A stretch of DNA of 64,000 bases from positions 684,501 to 748,500 of the forward strand of contig OX637291.1 of the NCBI GenBank assembly GCA_951799445.1, written 5' to 3'. This document shows positions 36,801 to 49,589 of this stretch, one piece after another. The position numbers were made by a program, and so were the translations under genes. Source of the DNA: Pseudisothecium myosuroides. Lineage: Eukaryota; Streptophyta; Bryopsida; Hypnales; Lembophyllaceae. A model generated the notes under the pieces. That model ran no database searches and was not told the DNA's origin. It saw only the letters and a list, made by a program, of their open reading frames with translations. Position 1 is the stretch's first letter; the number at the start of each line of letters is the position of its first letter.

Positions 36801-39790
36801 ATTCCCTGCAATATTAGAGACAATTAGCAAGTAGATGGCTGTCACGGACATCAAAGACAACCAAAGTACACCCTCCGGCTTAAGTACAATTATTTGCTCC
36901 AACAAGAGATAAGTTTCTTTACGTAGATACGACTACTTGGTGTTCAGCTTCTATTAAAAAATAGAATTCCACTTCTAATAAATTTGCTATTAAATTTTTC
37001 TGGTTGTTTCGAAACCAATAAATAGATTCATAACCAGCTAAACACAAAGCGGAAGTGTACAGAAAATAAGACGAGAGACGCCTGAACAGAGAGTTGGAGG
37101 TTGCACATGTCAGGAGACTACAATACCAAGCTCGTCATGATCCATTACAAAGTGGAGATCAAGAAGCTTGTGGCTTACAGCTAAGATTGCGTTAACGGAA
37201 GGAGCAGAAAATACGTCCCCACAGATGGCAGCGGTAAGAATACCCTCACCGACATATCCTGCATGAGCTGGCTCATGACCACTTCCACCACCTGTACACT
37301 AACTGCCCAGCATTGGCAAATAGAAGCTGCAACGTGATAAATAACAACTGGAACCTAGCAACTTAAGTTCAAAACCACATTCCGTTCATCTCAAGTTCAT
37401 CTCAAGTGAATACACAAGCAACAAAGTATATCAAGCCGAGTGGGAGGCTTACAAAGCGATCGCAAATTTCGATGCTGGTGCTTCATAAGAAAATTGAACA
37501 AATTAACAAAACCTTCTAAGGAAATGCTCCAGATGCAACCCTCTGATATGAGTACCTCCTACTTAGGTAGAAAAGGAATAAAATAAAGACAGTACCTGAT
37601 ATAATTGCAACTTTATTATAGGTTCCCCGTTTAATATCTGATCGCAGCACCACTTTAACCTAAACAACAGCAGATAGGCATGAATTAGCAATGCATAACA
37701 CAATATTGATCACACTTTTCGTGAGCTGAAGAGCTGTAGTTCAATAGAGAAACAAATCCCGATTCACACTACTCAGTTGCTGTGAATAGATCCCAGTAAT
37801 TCTCATCCTCTATATCACTTCATTAACGATCCGCAAGATCTACAGAGCATAACTATCCATAAATTCAATTCACTGTCTAGAGGAAGGAGACGTGTAATCT
37901 TCAGAATAAAGGTTTCAGGTATTGGTTTCACCTCAGGAAAGCCATCAAGATACGTGAGGTGAGGGTATGTCTCCACCATTCCCTCGATGAGTTCTTTGAC
38001 AACATCTGCGCAACAACAACAAACTGAAAAAGTTCAGCATAAACGATGATTTATAGATGGCAAACACGCTGGACAAGGGACCAGCCATTCTTTATTGTGC
38101 TAAATATCGCCAGGTTTTGACAAGTTTTTGGTCTGTGCTACAAGCCTATAGGTAATTCAAGGATGCAATTATTTGGTCAGATTTCAACAAATGTATGTTG
38201 CAAATCGCCAGAAACTGAATTGTAGCTACCAAAATAACAAACTATTAAGCAAAATTCGCTAAATCTTTGAAGCCACCCCAGCAAAAAAAGAAAAAAAAGA
38301 AAAAAAAAGAGGCTGCAACGGACTCCATAACAGTGATAACCATTGCCAGATTATAATGGAATGCAATCTACAGGATACCTTCGGAAAGACTTCGAAACAT
38401 CAAATATGATGGTTCAATTTAAACATCAAATTTAAAAAAGTTGAAATTACTTTATAAGAAAATTTAGAGAGCCTACTCTGCGCCTAATCTGCCTCACGTT
38501 GCAAGCTCATTGACTTAACCCTCACAATTACAAAATTTAGAGCGATGAGCAGAAACTGCCACATTCGAATACTACCTCACCACTCAATCGATATTCCTCA
38601 ATAGAAATTCACGCCTGGAATTATCACGGACTTCCCAGAAGAGAACCTGAGCAGAAATTCAAATCTCAAATACCATCTACGAAACAAAATAACTGCCTCT
38701 CACACAAGTAATGCAAGGTCCCTAAGAATCACAGTATCCAAATATACGTTCAGAATAGTTAAACTCGAAGAAGTTGGAAGGGGCAATCGATTGAGCTTTG
38801 TGGACAGCAGTATTATTCACAAAGTATGAAGGTTGACTAGCCACAGTGTACTCAAACGAGATCATTAGGAATTGTAGCACTCTTGCCTTTCTAATCTACA
38901 GACGAAAAAAGACATAATAATTCAGCACATTTCATTTTCCAGTTAACCACAGAGTGCAATCCTGGGCTCCAAAATGAAAGACTGAAAAGAATCAGATGGA
39001 GTATAGGAGAAGGAGAAAGCATGACAGGACGACACATGGAATCAGGGAGAAATGAAGGCTTTCAAAGAAATTTTAAGCCTAGAATGAGAATTACACAATT
39101 ATACGACAGTAATAACATATCCTGTCAAAACGCGAAAGGCATGCGGATTAACTGATCAGGTTAAAAGCAGGCGGGGGGAACTAAAATATCTCAATATGAT
39201 ATATTTCAAACCACAGGAAAAGCGATTGCTCAATAACTGTAAGAAGAGTATCGGATGCATGCACATAGAGGATCCGCAAGGCCATGGGACAACGACAACA
39301 CTTCGAAGAAAATGAGATCAGACCACCCCGATCCAAAGAGAAGTGTTATCAAAAGACAATTCACAAATACTAAACCCTCTTGAACTTTCCAAACCCTTGC
39401 TTGGGAGGAAGAACTTTTCTAGGTTTCCAATTCGCAGATTGAAGGTCAACAAGGCCCACGATCACTATATCACGATTCAGGAAGAGAAATTCGCGTGAAG
39501 TTGACAAGAAATGAGTAATAGCAGAATACATTCACTTCAGGTTAGGACTATACTCAAGATCAAAACTCATTGAAAGGAAGGAATCAAACTGCAGAAGAGG
39601 AGATGGGACAGTGAAGAGCGATACTCCGTAATTCTAAAAAAACTAGAAGACCGACTATTCATTCAAAGTAGGCTCCTAGTTACATGTAGAATTGATCTTG
39701 CAAGAAAAGACAGTTTCTGACGTCAGCATGCCTCGATCCTTCATTATCCTTACCGTTAGGATCATTGATAAGTTTTTTTCCTTTCCCCAT
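30822..39790 (-). CDS. DAK: Dihydroxyacetone kinase (DhaK+DhaL fusion), 20 exons, 592 aa
   Basis: It phosphorylates dihydroxyacetone with ATP; in eukaryotes the same family also splits FAD to cyclic FMN and AMP. Exons, 5' to 3': 39790-39754, 38005-37932, 37659-37596, 37291-37179, 36805-36758, 36469-36398, 36040-35948, 35415-35242, 34993-34910, 34520-34465, 34225-34095, 33808-33716, 33362-33301, 33096-32953, 32706-32663, 32338-32255, 32082-32012, 31721-31609, 31448-31353, 30947-30822. All have GT..AG introns and closing phases; the sum is 1779 bases. The DhaK domain covers about residues 1-345: [31 protein letters not shown] at 59-73, and the covalent substrate His at 226 in GIHGEPG, the first codon of exon 9. 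A Pro-rich linker (about 347-367) leads to DhaL, with [14 protein letters not shown] at 402-415 (Mg-ATP aspartates), TGGTSG and [17 protein letters not shown]. Length is normal. The C-terminus SSSPR is not a peroxisome signal. Confidence 0.97.
31120..31189. mobile_element. Short family A element inside kinase intron 19, 70 bp
   Basis: The left end GCCCTACAGGACCGG and right end GGTGGCCTTGTGGTCCTTTAGGGG are flanked by TTGA (31116-31119) and TCAA (31190-31193), each one change from TTAA. The right half matches the right end of the 588-bp copy at 19681-20268, so it looks like an internal-deletion derivative. It lies in the intron between exons 31353-31448 and 30822-30947. Confidence 0.7.
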
Positions 39791-40786
39791 TGCTTGCAGG
39801 GTAGTAAACAAAACGCAAAGCGATCAATAGTTCCGGCTTCTTAATTCCACAGCAACAAGTCGATTGCGTGTCATAGACAAGTCCCCATAGAGAGCCCGGT
39901 ATTGAGTCGCCGACCTAGCGAGAGAACGAGGACCAATCCCAGACCTGCACAAGCGATCTACTAATCTTGTTTAGCCGTACAACGCGACGGCACGGACTTG
40001 AACCTCTGATCCATCCATACAGACAAAAACAATGTCAAAGACGAGTGCAACATCCACCTCGAAAACAGAAACGCAGACTTCTTTCCTCAAAAATCTCAAG
40101 AGCCCCATCGAAGTTTGCCACGAACGAAGCAAGGTAATGTGGATACCGTACCGAATTAGACCCGCTCCGAATCCTTCCACCAGCTGCTCAGCGATGAACC
40201 AAACCGAACTACCTGCTCTCCTCCAAATCGAGAATTCCCGGCATAGCTTTGATTCCTGCGATGCGCTTCAGAAAAAGCAATGCCACAGAAACGCCTGCCA
40301 ACCCCTCCCTTATGCACAAAAGCAGACTTATCATCCATCAAGCGACGACGAACAGCCGGTCCCTGCACCTCAAGCTCCTAATCACCAGACTGCAATATGC
40401 ACCAGGATCTCAACAGACAGCAACAGGCACAAAATCCAAACGACAGGCTACAATACCAGAACCACCAAAACACTCCACCTCACAATACTCCATAGATAAA
40501 ACGTCGGTAGCAATTCCAGTGTCACTACCGCCAATCTCCACCGAACTCAACCAGCCGCGATCACAAGAGGCTTCAAACCCCAGGGCAACGAAAACAAACC
40601 GGCCCAAACACACCCCGGCTAAACCTGCACTGGCCTTCGTTCAGCTAAACAAGAGCACGCCTACCACAATAACGTAAAAGGGAAATTCAACCGCAGAAGC
40701 CTACGCAACACTAAACTCCAACCTGCTGCATCGACGGGCGCAAGCTACCGGCAATCCGATGTATCCCTGTCCGCTTCTGAGTTCAG
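39791..40786. other. Presumed bidirectional promoter region of the kinase gene and the 40787 ORF
   Basis: On the - strand this contains the kinase 5' flank; an untranslated first exon and intron are possible (an acceptor-like CTTGTGCAG on the - strand near 39947). Open frames at 40032-40499 and 40249-40677 (+) and 40410-40613 (-) overlap one another in different frames and lack motifs. They are not called as genes. Confidence 0.4.
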
Positions 40787-41109
40787 CTATGGAGCTTCCG
40801 CCATTGCTCTCCAGGCTCTGTGCTCTTCTTCTTCTTCTCCTTCCACTCTTGAGTGTCCCCGGCTTCTCTCTCGCCACTTCTTCCTTCCTTCCGGACCGGG
40901 CCGGGTCGGGCCGGGTCGGGTCGGGCAATGCGAGCACCGGTGACGCATCAGTCGAACAAATTGTTCTCCGGGCGAGGGTTCCCTATGGTGGGGACGTCGA
41001 GTCATTTCCGCTTCCACGATCCCGAGCCCCCTTATTCACGATTGGGATTCCTTGGAGTGAGTTCTCCAAACACATGCATGATCCCTTTGACAAAAAAAAA
41101 TCCTCATAG
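40787..41109 (+). CDS. Putative first exon of a secreted or membrane protein (unidentified)
   Basis: From ATG 40790 (MELPPLLSRLCALLLLLLPL) the frame encodes a typical signal peptide: short N-terminus, a run of leucines, then SVPGFSLA as a plausible cleavage region. A Gly/Ser-rich stretch and VEQIVLRARVPYGGDVESF follow. After TIGIPW the sequence GGA|GTGAGTTCTCC resembles a strong splice donor (about 41058), so the open frame to 41109 may overrun the exon. The GC content here is far above the surroundings. No continuation exon was recognised downstream to 64000. It could be the 5' exon of a gene with a very long intron, an exon orphaned by transposon insertions, or simply a GC-rich promoter region. 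I do not recognise a family. Confidence 0.3.
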
Positions 41110-41710
41110 TTTTCTGCTCCATTAAAAGTGGGAAACGGAACCAAGGTAGGAGGTTCAGAAAAAGGACCACTTAAGCTTACCTAACTCATCAATGACTGTA
41201 ATAGATATTTCAAGGAGTATGTCGCTCATTCCTAAACATTGGACGCATTTAAAACCCATTCCATTTATGGACCTCCTACCTTAAATAAGCGCCAGTCGAC
41301 AAGCGCAGGCCGAAGGAGGAACCTATCATGTGAGGACAAACACACTTATTAAGGTAGGAGCACCCATAACCGTCAAATTAAGCTATTCAGCATAGTTAGA
41401 GGCAAATTTTTCTAAGTGATTTTTTTTTTTTCAATATTAGCAATTGAAAATCATGAATTTTCTAAAAAAAATTAAATTTTTTGAATAATGCATCTAATTT
41501 CTACGAATTTTCAAAGGAAAACTCCCTAGGGCACCCTAAACCGCAGTCTAGTAAATTTGCCTTGATTCCAGCACCAAAATCTAAAAAAATCAGAGTTAAC
41601 CAACCACAATTAAGCATGGACACAGTTTAAAGGAACTTTTGGAAGCACTTTAAGGGAACTCTACAGTTGGTGTCAGGGTACACTCACGCTTATGGGGGTT
41701 GCTACCTTAA

Positions 41711-42636
41711 CCCCTAAAAGCCCGTTGTCCCTTCGGGGGACAAATATGTTTTCGGGCAGGTACCTACGGGCTGAAATTGTGTTCTGATTTTTTGAAAGTT
41801 TTTTTGGAGATAGAAAAACTGATAAGCTTTGTGGGAATATAATTTTTTTCTCAATTGGTGCCCAGGAAAAAAAGTTATGACCAAATAAGCTGAAAACAGG
41901 GGACGGGGGGCAGCCCGGATAGCAAAAAAAAAGGGACAAAAATTTGAATTTTTTTTTTTAATATTTTTTTCTCATAGATTATATTTTTGTCTATCTGGAA
42001 AGCTTTGATTCATTTCATTTGGATTTGTTATGAAGAAGTTATGGACATTCTTGTTTTTTGGGCAGTTAGAGCATCTTCTTGAAAAAAATAACTTGTAGGA
42101 TTCATTTCGGAATGCATTTTTTGTAATTTTTCAAAAAAAAATTTGAAATGGTTTAGTTTACTTGCTATAACAATCTCACCATTGGGATTAGTACATTTTA
42201 ATTCCATCTAAAATATATGAATATTTTAGATTTTCCTTCTATCTTGTACCTACTTCTACTTAACAATTTTTTTAAGAATGATAATTAAGTTTTTTTGAAT
42301 TTTTTTTTCCCTAAGACTTTCAACTCAATTCTCCACTATGAAGATTTAAAGCTCAAAACTCTGTAGTGCAAAAATTTAAGTTAAAAATGTTTAAAGTCAA
42401 AAAATCTGGTCCCGCAATGTGCTGAAAAACTTGTTTTTTCCACTTTAAACGCAGATATCTTGCAATCCGTGCGGTCAAAAATTCTGAAATTTTTTCCACA
42501 CATTCTCATACCAATTAGGTGTAAGATCCTACGGTTAGATGTGAAAACAAAACAATTTTAATTTTTTTTAATTTTGCTATAGGAATGGCAGTTTTCAGTG
42601 TTTTTTGGCAGAAAAAAGACCTTGGGCCTTTAGGGG
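41711..42636. mobile_element. TTAA-flanked family A element, 926 bp
   Basis: TTAA (41707-41710) precedes CCCCTAAAAGCCCGTTGTCC. The right end GACCTTGGGCCTTTAGGGG is followed by TTAA (42637-42640). The interior is homologous to 62154-63077 in the opposite orientation and to 18020-18970. No transposase is seen; the open frame at 41673-41939 (-) crosses the element border and is not a gene. Confidence 0.85.
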
Positions 42637-42775
42637 TTAAGTGTAGTAAGGTAACATAGAGACTTGCCAATTACAGCAGGTACGGTTGTAAGTTAATGCA
42701 GTAATTGTGTCACTGTTAATGTACTGGAACCAACCTTGAGAGTGCATGTTCTCACCTTGACCTAAGATATTTTAA

Positions 42776-43298
42776 CCCCTAAAAGCCCAAGGGCTTCAAA
42801 CAAAACACAAATGTATTATAAAATATAAGTTCTATAAAAAAAATCAAGTTTGCATCACAGAAGGTAATGTGAAGTTTGAAAAGCAAAAAGTATCCTTACA
42901 ATCGAAATTATAAAACTATTTTTAGATTCTCTTCAAATGAATTTTGAAGATATAACTTCAAAAATTCACCTAAAATACAATTTCTATCTTTAGCATTTGG
43001 ATTTTTTTGGATTGGTCAAAATTGTAGTTTCTATTGATTTGTGAAAAATGCATAAGATCTAGTAATGAAAACACCAACACTTTCTCCAAATAGTCAATTT
43101 TTCAACACTAGGCAAATTCTAAACACTTTTCTTAGAAGTATTGTTTGACCATAGCAATCTGAGTTTTGAATATAAATATTGAAAGACAATTTAATCTTTT
43201 TATTAAAAAATAATTTGAAAAAAACTTTTTTCCGCCCAAAAATGCTATCTAAAGTCAGTGGGCAGTGATCAAAAAATGGTCACTTGAGTGCTTAGGGA
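42776..43298. mobile_element. TTAA-flanked family A element, 523 bp
   Basis: TTAA (42772-42775) precedes CCCCTAAAAGCCCAAGGGC. The right end GTCACTTGAGTGCTTAGGGA is followed by TTAA (43299-43302). It lies only 131 bp from the 926-bp copy. Confidence 0.75.
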
Positions 43299-43402
43299 TT
43301 AATCCACAAAACTTATAGTAAATTGATACAATTTTCTAAGTTAGGTTAAATTATCTGCTAAGTTGGTTAGAATCAACACTTCACTTGTGCCAAGTGATGG
43401 TA

Positions 43403-43800
43403 AGCTATTCTGTTCTTAAAACAACCATTTAAGGGTTGGTTTGCCTTTTTCATAGGTTTCTATGGATATAAATATTTTTAGCTCATTTTTCAGAGGAAAA
43501 AAAATGTGGAACTTAATACAAGTAGTTTTGTATTTTTCCAAACATTTTTGAATTACTTATGAATTTGTAAAGATTTGGGGCTTAGGCACCTATTTGTAAT
43601 CATAGGTCTCCCAAAATCCATCCACTTACAACTTGTAAGGAGATGTCAGGAAATCAAAGACAATGATTGGATCTTGCAATAAAAAGCAAAATTTCCTCAA
43701 TTCACTCAATGGCTAAAGTGGTCCATTTAAGGATCATCTCCTCTCCATTCTACAACTAATTATAGGGGTGGTTTCAAACTACTCATCTTCTATAGTAGCA
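43403..43800. mobile_element. MITE family B copy, degenerate, about 400 bp
   Basis: It shares blocks with 61468-61885 in the same order: GGGTTGGT, TTTTTAGCTCATTTTT, TTGAATTACTTATGAATTT, CATAGGTCTCCCAAAATCC, GATTGGATCTTGCAATAAAA and CACTCAATGGCTAAAG. The ends are decayed. Confidence 0.65.
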
Positions 43801-46800
43801 TGGCTTGTCAAAAACGAGATAAAGCATATAAAGTTGAAGTTAATTGTAATAGCATTTTAATGTTTACTTTTAGAAGTAAAACACACTACAAGAGGTGATG
43901 TCCTTACAACTAGGGCTTGCTTTTCAAGTAAGGTGCTCCTCAAACTTCCTTACAATAGTTGAATCTTGGTCTCATAGGATTATTATTTCTTGAAGAGTTC
44001 ACTTCTCTTTCAATTCCCATATCTTGTAAAAGAATGGCTACCATTACAATGTGTGTAAATAGGAAATAAAATGATAAGTGTCAAGATTAATCATAGTTAA
44101 TTAATGAAATTGAAACTTTGACACTTCCAATTTTAACTTTTGAAGTCATAAAAGTTTACTTCACACCAACTCTAGGTCTTGGTTAACAATTTAGAAGTCC
44201 TAAATGTCAACCATCACAGTCCTTTAAGTTACATATTAAGAAAATAAAATGGTTTGTGTTGTAGTAGTGAAAATCAAACAATATGATGATAACCTTTACA
44301 CTTCAAACTTCAAATTCTAAGCCTTAAAATTTTTATTTCCAAGCCTTGATCACTCACTTAAAAACAATAATTAGAAAGGCATGCTAGGGTTTGTCACAAT
44401 GACAATGAACACAAATAGGGAATGAAGTGGTAAATGTCAAAGCAATTATAATTAAGTAATGAAATAGGAACTTCTATACTTCCAAATTCAACTTTTGAAG
44501 CTTTAAAAAGTTTACTACACTTCAACACCAAGTCTTGAACAATCAATGTTAGAATAAGAATTTAGAAGTAATGGCAACCATTACAATCCCATGAGCAAAT
44601 AAAAAAAATGCAATGGTAAGCGTCTCAATAGTCAAAATCAACTAAAGAATACCTCAAATTATGCCCTAAATCCCAAGTTCCATTGAAATTTCAAAATCTG
44701 ATTGGTAGAGAGTTGAAATTAGGACTCTAAGGGGCTTTACAATACATTCCAAGTTCCAAGTCCCCCATCACTCCAAAACACCTACATAGCAACACATTTT
44801 GAGAGTTTTGGTGCTAAGGTTGTGGGGCTCAAAGGCCAAATTGGGTTCAATAAAAGTGGAAACCTAAGTTGGTTTTAAGTCCAAATAATTTCTTTGAAGA
44901 GAAAATGAAGAGAAAAACACCAAATAAAGCATCTTAGTAGAAATGATGAAATTTTGCCCAACTTTGTTCAATGTAGATTTGATGCTACAAGTGCCAAAAA
45001 ATGGATTTTTGACTTTTTGACCCATTTTGAGGGCATTCAATTCCTATATAATATTATGCATAAGATAAGATAGAATTAACAATTGGAACTTTGGTGTTCA
45101 TATTTAAAATTTTCAAATTCTACCTTTGATATTATTTATTCACCTTGTTTGGCAATGAATTGGAACTTGGAAAGTTAGGATTTTAGACCTAGTGTGTATT
45201 TGAGTGGATAGTCACGTGACTATCCACCTAGAGCTAATACACCACCAAAATTGAATATTTTAGAAAAAAATTCTAAGAGGGCCACCTATCAAATTTTGTC
45301 TTATTGCTAAAATTTTCTAAATTGATCTCATTTTTTATATTTCTCATATTTGGAATTTTTAGACTTTTTCTATAAGATTTTCTAGAATATTCATTTTGAC
45401 AAACAATATGGGATTACAAAATATGTATAAACAATGTGTATACAAATACACATTCAATTATAGGTATGGTATTTTTGAGGGGATAGTATAAAGCACCCAT
45501 GATATAGTAGTAGCTTTTGCACTTAAAATTTTAACTTTTCAATGCTAAAAAAGTTCAATTGAATTCAATTCAAAACCTTAAACAATCTAATTAAGAGCAC
45601 GAAGGAATGGCAACTATGACAATGAAGATAAAGACTTGGCAATAGAATGGTAATTATTACAAATAGCAACTTTCCTACTTTCAATTTTGATTTTTCTAGC
45701 CTTTACTTCCAAGCCTTTGATAAATCAACTTTAAAACAAGGATTGTGAATAAATAGAAACTATTACAACAATCATAATCAAATAATGATATAGCCACTTT
45801 CAATTTCAATTTTAATGGTTCAAACCTTAAAAAGTGAACTTCACTTAAAAAAACCATGAATGAATGGAACTATTACATTTCTTATTTAAATTGACTTGTT
45901 GTGGTGACCACTAATATGTCTAAAACTCAATTGTAGTGTATAATAGATTAGCTTCACTCAAGCTATTGGAAAAAATCTTTTATTAGGTGATGTTTAAACT
46001 TGAATTTTGAACCAAATTTATTTAAAATAAGATGAAATTTGATTTAGACATGGACATCATTTCACCTAGATTTGAATAAACTACCCTAATATTCAGGCAA
46101 AAATGTCACTAAAGTAATAAGGCTGGATTTTATTGTATATGTATATCAATATTAGATATTTATATTAATACTAGCGGTTGGCGCTTGCTATGCTACGCAT
46201 TCATCATTAGAATTTTATTAGAATTTTTATATATTAGATAAAATACAAAACAAAAATTTCAATAAATCTTCAAATTCATATTAATATTGGATACAATACC
46301 AATATTGAAGTTGTAAGAAACGAGTCTCTTGTATAAGATCATCCATATTAGTCATGAGTACATAGAATATTTTGTACTAAATCTCTTCATGATGACAATC
46401 AAGCCTACATACAAATAAGGTTACTTTACAAACAACTTAATAACTATGTTAATTGCTATCACGAAAACCCTTGTCCAATCTAAATTTATAATAGATGTAT
46501 AAAAGATCCATTGTAATATAATCCTTTAATATATCATAAATAAAAATATTATTTAATAATATAAATGGGTGATTGCAAGAAAAGCTTGTTGAATTTGTTG
46601 TGTTTTGAATAATATTCATGATTTTTTGGAATACTTTTAAATTAGAAAAAATAACTCAATTTTTTTTCAAAAATATATACAATGTATAGACCTTTAAGAT
46701 GAAGGTAACCAGCAAAGGAAAAGCTTAGAAAGATTCTTTAAGTAGGAAAACTAAAAAGTGCCAAATCTCAAGAAAATAGATATTTTGATGTTTTAAATAG

Positions 46801-47798
46801 TTAAAATTTGAAAAAAGAGTAAATAAATAAACCAAAAAAATTTCATCTGTAACAATTCTATGAAGATGGTCATTCACCAAAAAAACCCACCAAAATAACA
46901 TTTATATATATTTCAAAATGCAAGCAGAGAAAAACTCACTTTGTGTACTCCCACACCACATAAATTAAGTATTGTAAGAAGTACTTCATACAGTAGCTGA
47001 AATTCTACTAAAAGACCATTCCCTCCAAATTTCAGCTCAAAATTCTTTTTTTAGGGTACTTAATAGTAAATGGGCAAATTAATGTGAAATAAAATTAGAG
47101 GCTATTTTTGAACAATTTATATTTTTGAAATTTACAAAAATTATATAAGGTTTATGATAGTCATGAGTACCTTAATTTATAAATCTTGGGTCATTTGGAG
47201 CCAAATGCAAAAGTTATGACCGAAAGACAAATTAGCATACAAGGTGTGATACAAAGTAGGACAAGTGTTTCTTGCAATCACCTAAATATCAAAATAAATT
47301 TCAATGTACCTATCAATCAAAAAAGTCATTTGCACATGTCAATCATTGCAAAATAAAGTATTTACCATCTCATTTTACAAATGTATAAAGTAAAAGTGGT
47401 TATTGCATTGATTATAATTCTTAAATTGAAATTCTAAATACAAATCAAATTGCAAATAATGTTTTATTTATTTAACTTTACATACAAGATGTATTTAATA
47501 GAATTATAATAAATACTAAGGAAAAATATTCTAATATTATATTTATATCTTCTTTTGCTTTTGAAATAATTAAAGTTGTAACATTTGAAGTTACAGCATT
47601 TGAAATATTTCATAAATCATTTGGCTAAAATTGTAATTTTGGATGATTTGAAAAACATGACAAAACTCTTGATTGTAAAACATCAATATTTTTTATAAGA
47701 TTGTATATTATTTTGTTATTGGACAAAGTTTGTTTAGCATATGATGTCCTTTTACTGTAATACTTTATTTTAAATATACCAATAGCTAAATAATCCAA
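43801..47798. other. Very AT-rich spacer, no gene recognised
   Basis: No reading frame of note. Loose internal repetition is visible: phrases such as CAATGGTAA..GTCA and CTTTTGAAGTTTAAAAGTTTAC recur at about 44060-44640 and 45600-45850. A single GC-containing string (TACTAGCGGTTGGCGCTTGC) stands out at about 46171. Confidence 0.5.
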
Positions 47799-47802
47799 TT
47801 AA

Positions 47803-48447
47803 TCCCTAATTGTCCAAGGTCTTTTTTGAGCTTCTTGGAATTTGCTCTAAGCTAAACTAAAAGTCAACAATTTGATAACTTTCATCAAATATTTTTGAAT
47901 TTTAACCATATAAATTCAAACTAAACGTGTTGGAGATCACATGAGAAAAGAAAACATAACAATGTCACTTATAGATTGAAAGATTATAATATTTGATCAT
48001 GAAGGTGCTAAAACTTTGAAAGTGATTTGAAGTCTTTCAATCCTATATTTACATGTCAAATCTAAAATAGAGGTCACCAAAAAGATAAAAGGTTTAAGGA
48101 TATAATATGGATAATTACAATCAATTTATGACTTTTCAAAATCTACTCTATAAATTTTTTAAATGAATTTGTTGTATGATTTTTTTTCTAAGATCTAGTG
48201 TATTTGAGGCTCATAACCAAGATCCCTCAACACTAGAAAATCAAGATTTGCAATGGACACCCTTGCATACAATCTTAAATACCAAAATCATCAACATTCA
48301 TTTTCAAAATTGGATTTTTAATGTTGAAACTAGGCTTCTAAATGAATTTGTCTAAAAAATAAACTACTAAAAATAATAACTTGATAAGGTTTTATTTAAC
48401 TTCAAAGTTTTGTAGACATCAAAATATGATGCCTTGAGCATTTAGGA
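47803..48447. mobile_element. Family A element, about 645 bp
   Basis: TTAA (47799-47802) precedes TCCCTAATTGTCCAAGGTC. The right end GATGCCTTGAGCATTTAGGA is followed by TTGA (48448-48451). Its interior resembles the copies starting at 16916 and 59459. Confidence 0.6.
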
Positions 48448-48459
48448 TTGAGAGTGCAT

Positions 48460-49589
48460 AGAATTTTTAGTATAATAATCTTAATTTCTAAAGATAAAAA
48501 GTTTTATTTTCAAAAATAATTGCTTAAAATTAGATATCCAATCCACACAAAAAGGATGATTGACCCTAATTGATTTAGTTTGTTCGATAAAAATCCATCT
48601 TTTATCTCATTTTATAACCTTCAAGGAATAGCTATGCATATTTAAGATTCTTCAAGGTCTAGAGCTAGAAATTAGATGGAGTCAAAAACACTAGTACAAA
48701 TCTAAACTAAAAAGTCATTTCAGTCAAAAGTTTAGGGTTAAATTTGGACTGAAAGTAATACAACTGAGTTCAACATAATGCAAATTTAATACAAAAATAT
48801 AGGTTAAAAATAGTTTTTTCAGTGTAGATTTGGACTCGTAAAATTTATAGCAATTTTATATAATTTTTTTTATAAAATTAGATCAGAGCTAAAATATAAG
48901 CTGGACTACAAAACTATGGTTATTATAGTTGCAACAAAATATTTTTAATTTTTAAAAACAATTGAATTGAAATGAATTTTTTATTCTGTTTTATTTTGAC
49001 AATTTGTTTATTTGTAGTGGATTTCATGTCTATGAACATATACTTGTGGAGGTGTTATAATTGGTAGTCTTAAGAAAGCCTCAAAGAAAAAGTATATGCA
49101 TTGGTGGTTGTACATGATTTGGGCCTATAGTATAGAGCAAAAGACTATTTTCAATACAAAAGACTATCCTAAAAATTGCAAAAATTATAAAAAACAACTA
49201 TTTATACAAGAATTATAAACATGTTGTCAAATTCTAGGAGAGTAAGTTCGTGTAGACATAGCAACAATATTGCATGTTCCGTAGATTTTTTCTAGAGTTT
49301 AGCAATTATGGATATATATTTATACACCCACAAATATGTTCTCAATAAAGCCAAGTTTGTACGTATGTATGTACTGTATGTGGAAACCAAAAGTATAGAA
49401 AAATAAAATTTAATAATTATAAAAGTAGAAATTAAAACTAAAATAAATAAAATGAAGCCAAATATAAACTAATGAAACATCTATTTTAATTGAAATTGTG
49501 CTACAAATTGGTTTTATTTGCTTCAAAAAAGAATTAATTAATTATTTGTAAAGTGTAATATTTTTAAAATAATATTATTATCTATAACT
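48460..49589. other. AT-rich spacer, nothing recognised
   Basis: There are no long frames, no transposon ends and no tandem structure before the array at 49590. Confidence 0.5.

Noticed and set aside
40032..40677. 155- and 142-residue overlapping + strand ORFs
   Set aside because: Different frames over the same stretch, Thr/Pro/Gln-rich, no motif and no splice support; likely promoter region of the kinase gene.
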